From contig NZ_JNKI01000009.1 in NCBI RefSeq assembly GCF_000702005.1, positions 38,745 to 102,744 on the forward strand: a stretch of DNA of 64,000 nucleotides. Reading direction: 5' to 3'. Of the stretch, positions 26,348-35,324 are shown piece after piece. Made by a program: the position numbers and the translations under genes. Numbering within the stretch: the stretch's first letter is position 1; every line of letters begins with the position of its first letter. The stretch is from Selenomonas sp. ND2010. Lineage in GTDB: Bacteria; Bacillota; Negativicutes; Selenomonadales; Selenomonadaceae. Below the pieces are notes generated by a model. It was not told where the DNA came from and made no database searches. It worked only from the letters and a program-made list of their open reading frames with translations.

Positions 26348-27300
26348 GCAGTAGAGTAAGAAAAGATAAGAATCCGCATCGCAAGACATGGGCTGTGCTG
26401 TTTGTCATTGTGAGCTTGTTCTGCATCATTTTCTTTGCTGCTAAGGGGCGCTTTCAGGCAACAGCAAACAGCCAGGCAGTGGCGTTGGTGCTGTCGCCGT
26501 TTCAGCAGGCGGTGTCATGGATCGGCGGACAGTTGGACTACGTGACCAGCACGGTCTGGGATATTGCTACGGCGCATGAACAGAATAAACTGTTGCGCAA
26601 TGAAGTGGAGCAGCTTCGCATACAGAACCTTGAGGCAAGCGAAGCGATGGCCGAAAATGAGCGATTGCGGACGCTGTTGGGCTATCGTCAGATGACCACT
26701 CAATTTGACTTGGTCGCTGCCAGGGTTATCGGCCGTGAGTCGGCAACCTGGTCACGGATGATTGTAATCAATCGGGGCCAGAAGGATGGCATTGCTGTCG
26801 ATATGGTTGTCGTGACTTCGGATGGCTTGGTGGGGCATATTGTCGAGGCCGATTGGAATACGTCGAAGGTCCAGCTGATTTTGGATCCGCGTTCTTCGGT
26901 GGGAACCATCGTACAGCGGGCTGAATCACGGGTAGCCGGAATCGTTCAAGGTGACACGAATAACCCGATGATGCCGCAAATGGTGAATATTGCAAAGAAT
27001 GCAGATGTAGCAGAAGGCGATGTCATTGTAACGTCAGGATTCGGTGGCATCTATCCCAAGGGAATCGTTGTCGGACGAATTTCTTCCATTGAAAATGATG
27101 CTGGCGGACTGCTGAAAATCGGTCTATTGGAGACCGCGGTAGATTTCCAAAAATTGGAAGACGTCATGGTAATCACAGCTTCCCGTGAAGCTCCTCCGGA
27201 ACCAATGAAACCACCGGCACAGACGCCCGGGACGGAGACGGATCCGGCTGCACAGGCTGCTGAGGCAAAGGCTGCGGCAGCTGGGGAGAGTCAGAAATGA
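26344..27300 (+). CDS. mreC: Rod-shape-determining protein MreC
   Basis: 318 residues. A short basic N-terminus and one membrane helix (~17-35) are followed by a coiled coil (~75-115, [16 protein letters not shown]). The extracytoplasmic beta domain comes next ([48 protein letters not shown]). The C-terminal ~40 residues are Pro/Ala-rich and likely disordered. It scaffolds the elongasome outside the membrane and activates PBP2-RodA. It overlaps mreB at its start and mreD at its end by ATGA. Confidence 0.95.
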   Translation: MSSRVRKDKNPHRKTWAVLFVIVSLFCIIFFAAKGRFQATANSQAVALVLSPFQQAVSWIGGQLDYVTSTVWDIATAHEQNKLLRNEVEQLRIQNLEASEAMAENERLRTLLGYRQMTTQFDLVAARVIGRESATWSRMIVINRGQKDGIAVDMVVVTSDGLVGHIVEADWNTSKVQLILDPRSSVGTIVQRAESRVAGIVQGDTNNPMMPQMVNIAKNADVAEGDVIVTSGFGGIYPKGIVVGRISSIENDAGGLLKIGLLETAVDFQKLEDVMVITASREAPPEPMKPPAQTPGTETDPAAQAAEAKAAAAGESQK

Positions 27301-27797
27301 ATAAGTTTGGAAGACTAGCGATTTTTGTCGTTCTGCTTTATGTGGTGCAATCGTCTCTACTGACGCTTATTGCCTACCGTGGAATTGGACCAGATCTCAT
27401 GCTGCTACTTACGGTTTCCTACGCGTTCTTGCGTGGGATGCGGTATGGAGGACTGATGGGATTCGCTACGGGGTTATTACAAGACTTGGCGATGGGAACG
27501 TTTTTGGGCGTTCATGCTTTTTCGCAGCTCTTGATTGGCATGTTCTTTGGACGATTTTCTGACCGGGTATTCAAGGAGCAGTTTTTCCTGCCGGTATTTG
27601 CATCGGTAGCAGCAATTGTGGCAAACTATTTTATTTTGGCGTTGCTTATGGTATTATTAGGGTATCGCTTTAATCTGGTGGGCAATATGGAATCTATGCT
27701 GGTTCCGATGCTCATCTATCAGCTGGCTTTTGCCTATCCTGTGCATCGTCTTGCCTATGCCTTGGATAAGAAGCTCAGCAAAAAAGAAAAACACTGA
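27297..27797 (+). CDS. mreD: Rod-shape-determining protein MreD
   Basis: 166 residues with about five membrane helices. Typical segments are GIGPDLMLLLTVSYAFLRG and GFATGLLQDLAMGTFLGVH. It partners MreC in the membrane. It starts in an ATGA overlap with mreC and is followed by a terminator-like hairpin before mrdA. Sequence conservation in the family is low; position makes the call safe. Confidence 0.94.
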   Translation: MNKFGRLAIFVVLLYVVQSSLLTLIAYRGIGPDLMLLLTVSYAFLRGMRYGGLMGFATGLLQDLAMGTFLGVHAFSQLLIGMFFGRFSDRVFKEQFFLPVFASVAAIVANYFILALLMVLLGYRFNLVGNMESMLVPMLIYQLAFAYPVHRLAYALDKKLSKKEKH

Positions 27798-27799
27798 TT

Positions 27800-27824
27800 A
27801 AGGCACCTTGCGGGGTGCCTTTCG
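27800..27824 (+). terminator. Hairpin between mreD and mrdA
   Basis: AAGGCACC-ttgcgg-GGTGCCTT, an 8-bp stem, followed only by TCGTT. It may be a weak terminator or attenuator that lowers transcription into mrdA. Confidence 0.6.
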
Positions 27825-27842
27825 TTATGGGAGAGATAATTC

Positions 27843-29636
27843 TTGGTCGAAAATGATGAATTTGGCGGCAGATTAAAAGTCCTGGGCTGGCTTTGCGTGC
27901 TGGTCATTGCCGTACTCATCGGGCGGGCAGGTTACCTGCAGATTTATCAGGGAGAATATTATTCGGAGCTTGCCGAAGGCAATCGCATCCGTATTATCCC
28001 CTCGATGGCTCCGCGAGGAACTTTTTATGATTGCAATGGAGAACTTTTGGTACAGAATCGTCCGGGCTTTACGGTCTCCTTGCTGCCGCTTACGGCACCG
28101 ATTTCTGAGGATGTCATTGAGCGTTTGTCAGAACTCATAAAGGTACCGGTGGCGGACATTAAGAAAAAAATCGCAATGCATAGTGGTTTTGATCCGATTC
28201 GCATCAAAGCAGATGTCACACCGGATATCGTTACCATCATTGAAGAGCAGAAAGAAAATTATCCGGGAGTTGTCATCGAAGTTCTGCCGATTCGTGACTA
28301 CATGAATAAGCAGGAGGCAGCACATACTTACGGGTATGTCAGTGAAATCAATGATACGGAACTAGAGAAGATGAAAGACGACGGGTATAAGACCGGCGAC
28401 ATCATAGGCAAGTTCGGCTTGGAAAAAGTCTACGACAAGGAACTTCGTGGAGAAAATGGTGGCCAGCAGGTCGAAGTGGATGTATCCGGCCGTCCTGTAG
28501 AGATCCTGGGCAAAAAGGATCCGATTCCTGGTGATGATCTCTATCTTACTATCGATAAAAACTTGCAGGCAGCTGCGGAAAAAGCCGTCGATGAGCAGCT
28601 CAAGGCGATCAATGCTCATGCGGCAGCTGCTGTTGCGCTAAATCCACAGACGGGCGAGATTTTGGCCATCGTAAGCCGGCCGGCTTTTGATCCGAATCTG
28701 TTTGCGCATGGTATTTCCAACAAGGATTGGAATGCGCTGAACAATAATCCCTACCATCCGATGGACAATAAGGCGATTTCCGGTGAATATCCGCCAGGGT
28801 CGACTTTTAAAATTGTTACCGGTACTGCGGCGCTTACGGAAGGGGTAGTATCACCGGAAGAGCTCATCAACGATACTGGCCGTCATTGGATTATCCCCAA
28901 GGGAAACTCGGAAGGTGAGGCCTTGGGCCTTATCAACTTCCGGCAGGCAATGGCTCATTCGGATAATGTCTATTTCTATGAGATGGGAAATCGTCTAGGC
29001 ATTGATCGACTGGAAAAATACGCGCGAATGTTTGGCTTGGGCAAAACGACAGGGGTCGACCTTCCTTATGAAGCCTCGGGGCTGGTGGCTAATCGCCGTT
29101 ATAAGGAATTGAACTTTGAAGACGGCGAATGGTATTTGTCCGAGACGTTTGATGCGGCAATCGGTCAGGGCTTCAATCTGGTAACGCCTTTGCAGGCCGC
29201 TATGGTTATGGGAGAGATCGCTGCCGATGGGAAGCGGTATCGTCCGCATGTCGTCAAGCGCATTGTGGGGCCGGATGGCAAGGTCATCAAAGAATTCCAA
29301 CCGGAACTTCTGTCGACGCTGGACGTTGATCCCAATGTCATCAAGCTGGTTCAGGATGGTCTCCACGATGTTACGAAGTATGGTACGGCGGCTTCGTCGT
29401 TCCAAGGCTTTACTATCGATATTGCTGGTAAGACGGGTACGGCGGAGAATTCCCATGGCAGAGACCATGGCTGGTTCGTTGCCTATGGACCTTTCGACAA
29501 CCCGAATATCGTCGTAGCCGTTATTGTAGAGCAGGGTGGTTTTGGTGCCCAATCCGCCGTACCGATTGGCCGCAAGATTCTGGAAGCGGCATTTGGTATC
29601 AACCAGCAGAAGCCTGCACAGCAGCAAAATCCGTAA
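27843..29636 (+). CDS. mrdA: Penicillin-binding protein 2, elongation transpeptidase MrdA
   Basis: 597 residues, class B PBP. A membrane helix (~12-30) is followed by the dimerisation/pedestal domain (SMAPRGTFYDCNGELLVQN) and the transpeptidase domain. Its motifs are S320-T-F-K (YPPGSTFKIVTG), S-D-N (MAHSDNVYFYE) and KTGTAE. It cross-links side-wall peptidoglycan with RodA glycosyltransferase under MreBCD control. The TTG start has GGGAGAG upstream. It lies directly after mreBCD and before minCDE, a usual order. The division paralogue FtsI is not in this window. Confidence 0.96.
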   Translation: MVENDEFGGRLKVLGWLCVLVIAVLIGRAGYLQIYQGEYYSELAEGNRIRIIPSMAPRGTFYDCNGELLVQNRPGFTVSLLPLTAPISEDVIERLSELIKVPVADIKKKIAMHSGFDPIRIKADVTPDIVTIIEEQKENYPGVVIEVLPIRDYMNKQEAAHTYGYVSEINDTELEKMKDDGYKTGDIIGKFGLEKVYDKELRGENGGQQVEVDVSGRPVEILGKKDPIPGDDLYLTIDKNLQAAAEKAVDEQLKAINAHAAAAVALNPQTGEILAIVSRPAFDPNLFAHGISNKDWNALNNNPYHPMDNKAISGEYPPGSTFKIVTGTAALTEGVVSPEELINDTGRHWIIPKGNSEGEALGLINFRQAMAHSDNVYFYEMGNRLGIDRLEKYARMFGLGKTTGVDLPYEASGLVANRRYKELNFEDGEWYLSETFDAAIGQGFNLVTPLQAAMVMGEIAADGKRYRPHVVKRIVGPDGKVIKEFQPELLSTLDVDPNVIKLVQDGLHDVTKYGTAASSFQGFTIDIAGKTGTAENSHGRDHGWFVAYGPFDNPNIVVAVIVEQGGFGAQSAVPIGRKILEAAFGINQQKPAQQQNP

Positions 29637-29700
29637 TCGATTCTGTCGCAATATTGGTATTGGCAGATGAAGATAAAATTTTTTAGAAGTGAGGGCAGCC

Positions 29701-30360
29701 ATGAGTGAAGAAATTGTAAAGATCAAGGGCAGTAAGTCCGGTCTGCAGCTTAGTTTCGCAGATGGTGCTACCTTTGATGATGTTCGCCAGGATATTGAAG
29801 ACAAACTTGTCTCTGGGACAGGTTTTTTCCTGCGTGGAACGTTGGTACTTCTTCCCAATGATGCGTTTACCGAAGAGGAGCGTGGAAACTTACAGAAGTT
29901 ATTCCACGAGCATGGCTTGATTTGCCGGACCATGAAAGCGGCGGAGCAGCAGACTCCGTCGGAAAAGGTGCGGGAGGAAAGCAAGCAGCATCAGGAAGCG
30001 GTAAAAAAGGCAAAGGCCGAGAAAGAGAAAGTTCAGGAAATGGTCGTCGTCAACCGCACCCTGCGGGGAGGACAGGAAATCCGGACGGAAAGCTCGGTCA
30101 TGGTTTGTGGCAATGTAAATCCCGGCGCGCAGATTATTGCGGGAGGCAGCATTGATATCCGTGGTACTTGCCGCGGCATGGTGCATGCGGGGGCATTTGG
30201 AGACAGTACAGCTTTTATCATTGCGGATCATCTGATGCCGACGCAGATTCGCATCTCCAATCTCATTGCCCGGTCACCGGATGAGATGGAAAAAACTGAA
30301 CGGGCAGAACGAGCTTCCATAAAAGAAGGTCGTATTGTGATTGAACCAATAGAAAGGTAG
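29701..30360 (+). CDS. minC: Septum site-determining protein MinC
   Basis: 219 residues. The N-terminal domain (~1-100) inhibits FtsZ polymers; a charged Lys/Glu/Gln linker follows (~85-115). The C-terminal beta-helix domain (~120-215) has NRTLRGGQEI, VMVCGNVNPGAQIIAGGSI and IRGTCRGMVHAG. It acts with MinD at the membrane to block division away from midcell. The ATG at 29701, after GTGAGGG, is used rather than the GTG at 29689. minD follows at 11 bases. Confidence 0.95.
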   Translation: MSEEIVKIKGSKSGLQLSFADGATFDDVRQDIEDKLVSGTGFFLRGTLVLLPNDAFTEEERGNLQKLFHEHGLICRTMKAAEQQTPSEKVREESKQHQEAVKKAKAEKEKVQEMVVVNRTLRGGQEIRTESSVMVCGNVNPGAQIIAGGSIDIRGTCRGMVHAGAFGDSTAFIIADHLMPTQIRISNLIARSPDEMEKTERAERASIKEGRIVIEPIER

Positions 30361-30371
30361 GAACTGAAAAC

Positions 30372-31160
30372 ATGAGTGAAATCTATGTAATTACCTCCGG
30401 TAAAGGCGGCGTTGGTAAGACCACAACGACGGCAAATCTTGGTGTTGGCCTTGCTATGCGTGGCAAGAAAGTCGTATTGGTGGATACGGATACAGGGCTT
30501 CGGAATCTGGACCTTTTGCTGGGCCTTGAGAATCGTATCATGTATGATTTGATTGACGTTACTGAAGGTCGCGTTCCTTACAAGAAGGCGTTGGTTCGCC
30601 ATAAGAAATACGATTCGCTTTTCCTGCTGCCGACTTCACAGGTAAAGGACAAGATGGCGGTTAACCCGGAGCAGCTCATCGCCTTGTGCAACGAACTCCG
30701 CAAAGAATTTGACTACATCCTGATTGACTGCCCAGCAGGTATTGAGCAGGGCTTCAAGACGGCAATCGCAGCTGCGGATACGGCCTTAGTCGTGACGATG
30801 CCAGAGATTTCGGCCGTCCGCGATGCCGATAAGATTATCGGTGAGCTTGGACGCGCGGATAAGGAAAACATCAAGCTGATTGTAAACCGCATTCGTCCGC
30901 AGATGGTGGAAAATGGGGACATGCTTGATATGGACGATATCGACGACATTCTTTCCTTGGAATGCATTGGACAGGTCCCGGATGACATCAAAGTCGTTAC
31001 CAGCACCAATAAGGGTGAGCCTTGCATTACGATGGATGACTCTCAGGCTGGTACGGCTTATCGCAATATCGTTGGGCGTATGTGCGGCGAAGATATTCCA
31101 TTCATGACGTTTGAAAAAGAGGGCTTCTGGACTCGTTTGAAGCATGTTTTCCGTAAGTAA
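30372..31160 (+). CDS. minD: Septum site-determining ATPase MinD
   Basis: 262 residues, ParA/MinD family, with deviant Walker A at 10-18 (GKGGVGKTT). The family landmarks VDTDTGLRNLDLLLGLE, LIDCPAGIEQGF and a C-terminal amphipathic helix (EGFWTRLKHVFRK) for membrane binding are present. ATP-bound MinD binds membrane and recruits MinC; MinE stimulates its ATPase. This is the true MinD; the relative at 7967 is FlhG. Confidence 0.97.
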   Translation: MSEIYVITSGKGGVGKTTTTANLGVGLAMRGKKVVLVDTDTGLRNLDLLLGLENRIMYDLIDVTEGRVPYKKALVRHKKYDSLFLLPTSQVKDKMAVNPEQLIALCNELRKEFDYILIDCPAGIEQGFKTAIAAADTALVVTMPEISAVRDADKIIGELGRADKENIKLIVNRIRPQMVENGDMLDMDDIDDILSLECIGQVPDDIKVVTSTNKGEPCITMDDSQAGTAYRNIVGRMCGEDIPFMTFEKEGFWTRLKHVFRK

Positions 31161-31171
31161 GGAGGAGTTTT

Positions 31172-31444
31172 ATGTTAGACGCATTGATGAAGATTTTCGG
31201 CAAGAAAGAGCAGTCTGGCAAGATTGCCCGCGACCGCCTGAAGGTCGTGCTCATCCATGACCGTGCCAACATTTCTCCTGAAGTCATGGATAATCTCAAG
31301 AACGATATCATCAAAGTGATTTCCAATTACATGGAAATCAACCAGACGGATATGGAAATTTCGTTGGCTAACGATGATGATTCGGTTGCTTTGGTTGCCA
31401 ATATTCCCGTCGCACGCATGAAGCATGACAAGGGAAATCACTGA
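31172..31444 (+). CDS. minE: Cell division topological specificity factor MinE
   Basis: 90 residues, the normal size. An N-terminal membrane-targeting and MinD-binding part (ALMKIFGKK, IARDRLKVVLIHDRA) precedes the topological specificity domain. MinE drives pole-to-pole oscillation of MinCD so that the Z ring forms at midcell. AAGGAGGAG precedes the start. MinE with MinCD is a Gram-negative-type feature among Firmicutes and fits Negativicutes. Confidence 0.96.
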   Translation: MLDALMKIFGKKEQSGKIARDRLKVVLIHDRANISPEVMDNLKNDIIKVISNYMEINQTDMEISLANDDDSVALVANIPVARMKHDKGNH

Positions 31445-31461
31445 GAGATGAACAAAAAGAA

Positions 31462-32565
31462 ATGACAAAAAGTATATTACGGCGTATGGATTTGTCGTTG
31501 CTGGCGGCAACGGTGGGAATTATTCTCATGAGCTTGGTCATCATCGGTAGTGCTACCCATATCAATACGCCAAGCGATGACCGTTATTGGTTTGTTGCCC
31601 GGCAGGGAATCTTTGCTCTGGTGAATGTTGGATTTGCCGCCTTTCTGTTGAATTTTGATTATAAATTGCTGCAGGGGTATGGAAATAAGCTCTATGTGTT
31701 TAATCTCATCATGCTGTTGGCCGTCATGTTTGTTGGACAATCGGCATTGGGGGCGCAGCGTTGGATTTCTATTGGGCCAATCAGTATTCAGCCATCGGAG
31801 TTTTCAAAAATTATCATGATTGTGTCGCTGGCAACTATGCTCGAAGACCGCGTGGGCAAGTTGAATACGCTTCATGATTTGTTACCGGTGGCTGCTTATG
31901 TGGGCCTGCCATTTCTACTGGTCATGAAGCAGCCGGATTTGGGAACATCGCTGGTATTTATGGCCATCTTTTTCGGCATGATTTTTGCCTGTGGCATCAA
32001 CTTGAAGATACTTGGGGGCATTTTTGCCACGGGAATTGCGATGATGCCAATTTTATGGCATGTGCTCAAGGATTACCAGAAGATGCGCATCATGGTCTTT
32101 ATGGACCCGAATGTGGATCCGCTGGGATCTGGGTATCATATCATCCAGTCGAAAATTGCTATTGGTTCGGGGCTGTTGTTTGGCAAGGGGCTGTTTGAAG
32201 GTACGCAAAGCCAGTTGAATTTTTTGCCGGAGAATCATACGGACTTTATCTTCGCCGTGGTGGGCGAGGAACTGGGCTTTATCGGTGTCACTTTCCTGCT
32301 GCTTCTTTACCTGGTGGTACTTTGGCGCGGAATGTGCATTGCCCGGGATGCCAGTGATACATTCGGCCGGCTGCTGGCAGTAGGTATTACTTCGATGTTG
32401 GCTTTCCATGTGCTGGTCAATGTTGGTATGACGCTTGGTATTATGCCGGTTACAGGTATACCGCTGCCACTGATGAGTTATGGTGTCAGCTCACTGACGA
32501 CCAATATCCTGTCGATTACGATATTGATGAACATCCAATTACGAAAGCAGAAGCTGTTGTTTTAG
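31462..32565 (+). CDS. rodA: Rod-shape SEDS glycosyltransferase RodA
   Basis: 367 residues with about ten membrane helices, SEDS family. Landmarks are GAQRWISIGPISIQPSEFSK, cut to its core WISIGPISIQPSE, plus MKQPDLGTSLVF, LPENHTDFIFAVVGEELGF and the C-terminal VTGIPLPLMSYGVSSL. It polymerises lipid II into glycan strands with PBP2. Its place after minE and close to mreBCD-mrdA, and its N-terminus, favour RodA over FtsW. Because no ftsW is seen in the division cluster here, a dual role cannot be excluded, but a separate ftsW elsewhere is more likely. Confidence 0.92.
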   Translation: MTKSILRRMDLSLLAATVGIILMSLVIIGSATHINTPSDDRYWFVARQGIFALVNVGFAAFLLNFDYKLLQGYGNKLYVFNLIMLLAVMFVGQSALGAQRWISIGPISIQPSEFSKIIMIVSLATMLEDRVGKLNTLHDLLPVAAYVGLPFLLVMKQPDLGTSLVFMAIFFGMIFACGINLKILGGIFATGIAMMPILWHVLKDYQKMRIMVFMDPNVDPLGSGYHIIQSKIAIGSGLLFGKGLFEGTQSQLNFLPENHTDFIFAVVGEELGFIGVTFLLLLYLVVLWRGMCIARDASDTFGRLLAVGITSMLAFHVLVNVGMTLGIMPVTGIPLPLMSYGVSSLTTNILSITILMNIQLRKQKLLF

Positions 32566-32593
32566 CAGTTTTTTACGCGAAATTGAAGTGGCT

Positions 32594-32620
32594 CCTCCCC
32601 ATTTATGGGGAGGGCTATTT
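32594..32620 (+). terminator. Hairpin after rodA
   Basis: CCTCCCCAT-tt-ATGGGGAGG, a 9-bp GC-rich stem, followed by GCTATTT, a poor T-run. It likely reduces read-through into the radical SAM gene. Confidence 0.6.
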
Positions 32621-32669
32621 CTATCTGTACAGAACTTGATTCGGAATGAAATGATGGAGGAATGAACAA

Positions 32670-35288
32670 ATGATACGACTGGACCACGAAGTGCTTCAGA
32701 ACGTCTTGAAGCCGTCCCGCTATACTGGCGGTGAGTGGAATGCCGTGAAAAAAGATTGGGATACTGTAGATTGTACCTTTGCTTTGTCCTTGCCGGATGT
32801 CTATGAAGTAGGAATGAGCAATTTGGGCTTGGCTATCCTTTATGATGCGCTGAATCGCCAGGAAAATGTTGCGGCGGAACGTGTTTATGCTCCTTGGACG
32901 GATATGGAAAAGGAAATGCGTGAGCGGAAAATACCGCTGTTTTCGCTGGAAACGCATACGGAACTTTCGGCCTTTGATCTATGGGGCTTTTCGCTGCAGT
33001 ATGAGATGATTTATTCCAACGTTCTGAACATGTTGGACTTGGCTGGTATTCCGCTTTGGGCAAAAGACCGTGATGATACGATGCCGTTTATCATTGGTGG
33101 CGGTCCTTGTGTTTACAACGTGGAACCTATTGCGGATTTCTTTGACTTCTTCATTGTAGGCGAAGCCGAGGAAGCTGTAGTTGAAGTCGCCCAGGCGATG
33201 GCGGCGTGGAAAAAAGGCGGCCGTCAGGGCGGACGCCGCGGCTTCTTGAAACGGCTGCTAACCTTGGAGGGAATCTACGTACCGTCGTTTTATGAACCGC
33301 AGTATGATGCTGCCGGCAATTATCTGAGTTTAAAGGCTTTGGATGAAAAAGCAAAACCGCTTATTTTTAAACGCGTCTGCCGTGATATGGATGAAATTCC
33401 TTCCGTGGAAAATCCAATCGTTCCGTTCATGGATATCGTTCATAACCGCATCATGCTCGAATTGTTCCGGGGCTGTTCGCGAGGCTGCCGCTTCTGTCAG
33501 GCTGGTATCTGCTATCGACCGGCTCGTGAGCGCACGGAGAAAAAACTCAAGGCTATGGCACGAAGCTTGGTGGATAAATCTGGATACGATGAAATGAGTC
33601 TTACCTCCTTGTCGTCAGCCGATTATTCCTGCCTGGGGAATTTGGTCAATGATTTGATGGACGAGTTCAAGAATGAAAAGGTAAGTTTCTCCTTACCTTC
33701 GTTGCGTATAGACAGTTTTTCCATCGAATTAGCACATAAAATGCAACAGGTGAGAAAATCTGGTTTGACCTTTGCCCCGGAAGCTGGTACCCAGCGTCTC
33801 CGTGATGTCATCAATAAGGGCGTTACCGAAGAAAATCTTATGAATGCCTGTGGTTCGGCGTTCCGTCAAGGGTGGAAACAGGTCAAACTGTATTTTATGA
33901 TGGGCCTGCCGACGGAAACGGATGAAGATATCATCGGCATTGCCAAGTTAGCGAAAAAAGTCGTGGATCTATACACGGAAATCAAAGGGCGCCGTGGCGT
34001 TAAGGTAACGATTTCGGTTGCTTGTTTTGTGCCGAAACCGTATACACCGTTCCAGTGGTTTGGGCAGCTGCCGATTGCCGAATTCGAACGCCGCCAGCGT
34101 TTGTTGAAGGAAAATATTACCGACCGTGCGATTACCTTTAATTATCACGATGCACGTCTCTCGGTCATCGAGGGTGTTTTTGCCCGTGGCGACCGCCGGC
34201 TGGGAAATGTTTTGTATCAGGCTTGGCAGGATGGTGCGAAATTTGATGGGTGGTCCGACCTTTATCAGCACGATACCTGGCTCAAGGCTTTTGAAACGTG
34301 CGGCGTTGATATGAAGGCTTACAACGAGCGCCAGCGTGATTTCAATGAGCCGCTTCCTTGGGATATCACATCTCCAGGCGTAAATAAAGAGTTCTTGCTT
34401 CGCGAGTGGAAAAAAGCCATGGAAGGAGCCCTGACGGAAGATTGTCGGCGCGACAAATGCAGTGCTTGCGGAATTTGTCCGAACCTTGGGGTTCATGTCA
34501 TTGATTATGCCAAGGAAAACCCGACAGTCGCGGAGCAAATCGCCAAGGTTTCTGCTCCGAAAAATCCCGAAAGAGATCCGAAGGGGCCAGGGAAACCGCG
34601 TACGCTGTATAAATATCGTGCCGAAATTACCAAGGGAGAGGAACTTCGCTATGTATCCCATCTGGATTATGCGAATCTGTTCTTGCGAGCTTTTGACCGG
34701 GCAAAGCTGCCGATGGCCTACTCCGAAGGGTTCAATCCGCATATGAAAGTCGCATTTGCCTCGGCGCTATCCTTAGGCGTTACCAGCGATGCGGAGTATA
34801 TGGATTTTGAACTTGTAAAGCCAGTTTGTCAGCCGGAAGTTTTCGATCGTGTGAATGCGCAGCTGCCACCAGGAGCAAAGATCAAAGAGCTGCGTGAAGT
34901 TAGGGGCAAGCAGCCGGCATTGATGGCGCAGGCAGATGAAGCGCGATATACGCTTTTCGTTCCTTATGACGGAGACGAGGCGGTGGCCAAGCAAGCGGTG
35001 AAGGCCTATAATGATGCGTCAGAGGTTATCTTCCATCGGGTTACGCCAAAGAAAAAACGAGAAATCGAAACGAAGCAGTACATGAAGCAGCCCGTAACGG
35101 CGGAACTGACAGCGGATGGCTTAAAATTGGTTATGGATATTGTCATTACTCAGTCGGGCAGTGTTAAGCCGGTGGAAGTACTGCGGGCAATCGCCGAGCA
35201 GTTTGAGCTGCCAGTAGATGCTGGACAGGCTTTGATCACCCGCAACGGGCTTTTCGGGCATGGCAAGCGTCTGATTGAACTGGTATAA
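32670..35288 (+). CDS. TIGR03960-family B12-binding radical SAM protein fused to DUF2344 (TIGR03936)
   Basis: 872 residues. Residues ~1-200 look like the B12-binding-type region (PDVYEVGMSNLGLAIL, FIIGGGPCVYNVEPIADFFD). The radical SAM core has C269-x3-C273-x2-C276 (RGCSRGCRFCQAG). A second Cys group near residue 592 (CRRDKCSACGIC, CX4CX2CX2C) may bind another iron-sulfur cluster. The last ~230 residues are the DUF2344 part (YRAEITKGEELRYVSHLDY). The reaction is not known. It is paired with the RNase G gene 36 bases downstream, an association seen in many Firmicutes, hinting at RNA-related work. Confidence 0.9.
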   Translation: MIRLDHEVLQNVLKPSRYTGGEWNAVKKDWDTVDCTFALSLPDVYEVGMSNLGLAILYDALNRQENVAAERVYAPWTDMEKEMRERKIPLFSLETHTELSAFDLWGFSLQYEMIYSNVLNMLDLAGIPLWAKDRDDTMPFIIGGGPCVYNVEPIADFFDFFIVGEAEEAVVEVAQAMAAWKKGGRQGGRRGFLKRLLTLEGIYVPSFYEPQYDAAGNYLSLKALDEKAKPLIFKRVCRDMDEIPSVENPIVPFMDIVHNRIMLELFRGCSRGCRFCQAGICYRPARERTEKKLKAMARSLVDKSGYDEMSLTSLSSADYSCLGNLVNDLMDEFKNEKVSFSLPSLRIDSFSIELAHKMQQVRKSGLTFAPEAGTQRLRDVINKGVTEENLMNACGSAFRQGWKQVKLYFMMGLPTETDEDIIGIAKLAKKVVDLYTEIKGRRGVKVTISVACFVPKPYTPFQWFGQLPIAEFERRQRLLKENITDRAITFNYHDARLSVIEGVFARGDRRLGNVLYQAWQDGAKFDGWSDLYQHDTWLKAFETCGVDMKAYNERQRDFNEPLPWDITSPGVNKEFLLREWKKAMEGALTEDCRRDKCSACGICPNLGVHVIDYAKENPTVAEQIAKVSAPKNPERDPKGPGKPRTLYKYRAEITKGEELRYVSHLDYANLFLRAFDRAKLPMAYSEGFNPHMKVAFASALSLGVTSDAEYMDFELVKPVCQPEVFDRVNAQLPPGAKIKELREVRGKQPALMAQADEARYTLFVPYDGDEAVAKQAVKAYNDASEVIFHRVTPKKKREIETKQYMKQPVTAELTADGLKLVMDIVITQSGSVKPVEVLRAIAEQFELPVDAGQALITRNGLFGHGKRLIELV

Positions 35289-35324
35289 TAGCTATTAGAA
35301 TTAAGATAGGGAAGGGGGGAGCTT

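Noticed and set aside
25328..26389. 353-codon minus-strand frame opposite mreB
   Set aside because: Almost exact antisense mirror of mreB, caused by its codon bias.
28995..29984. 329-codon minus-strand frame across mrdA and minC
   Set aside because: Crosses two conserved genes in antisense; no family motif and no ribosome site.
31462..32565. FtsW instead of RodA
   Set aside because: It follows minE and mreBCD-mrdA, the usual rodA place. The lack of ftsW in the division cluster leaves some doubt, which is noted in the entry.
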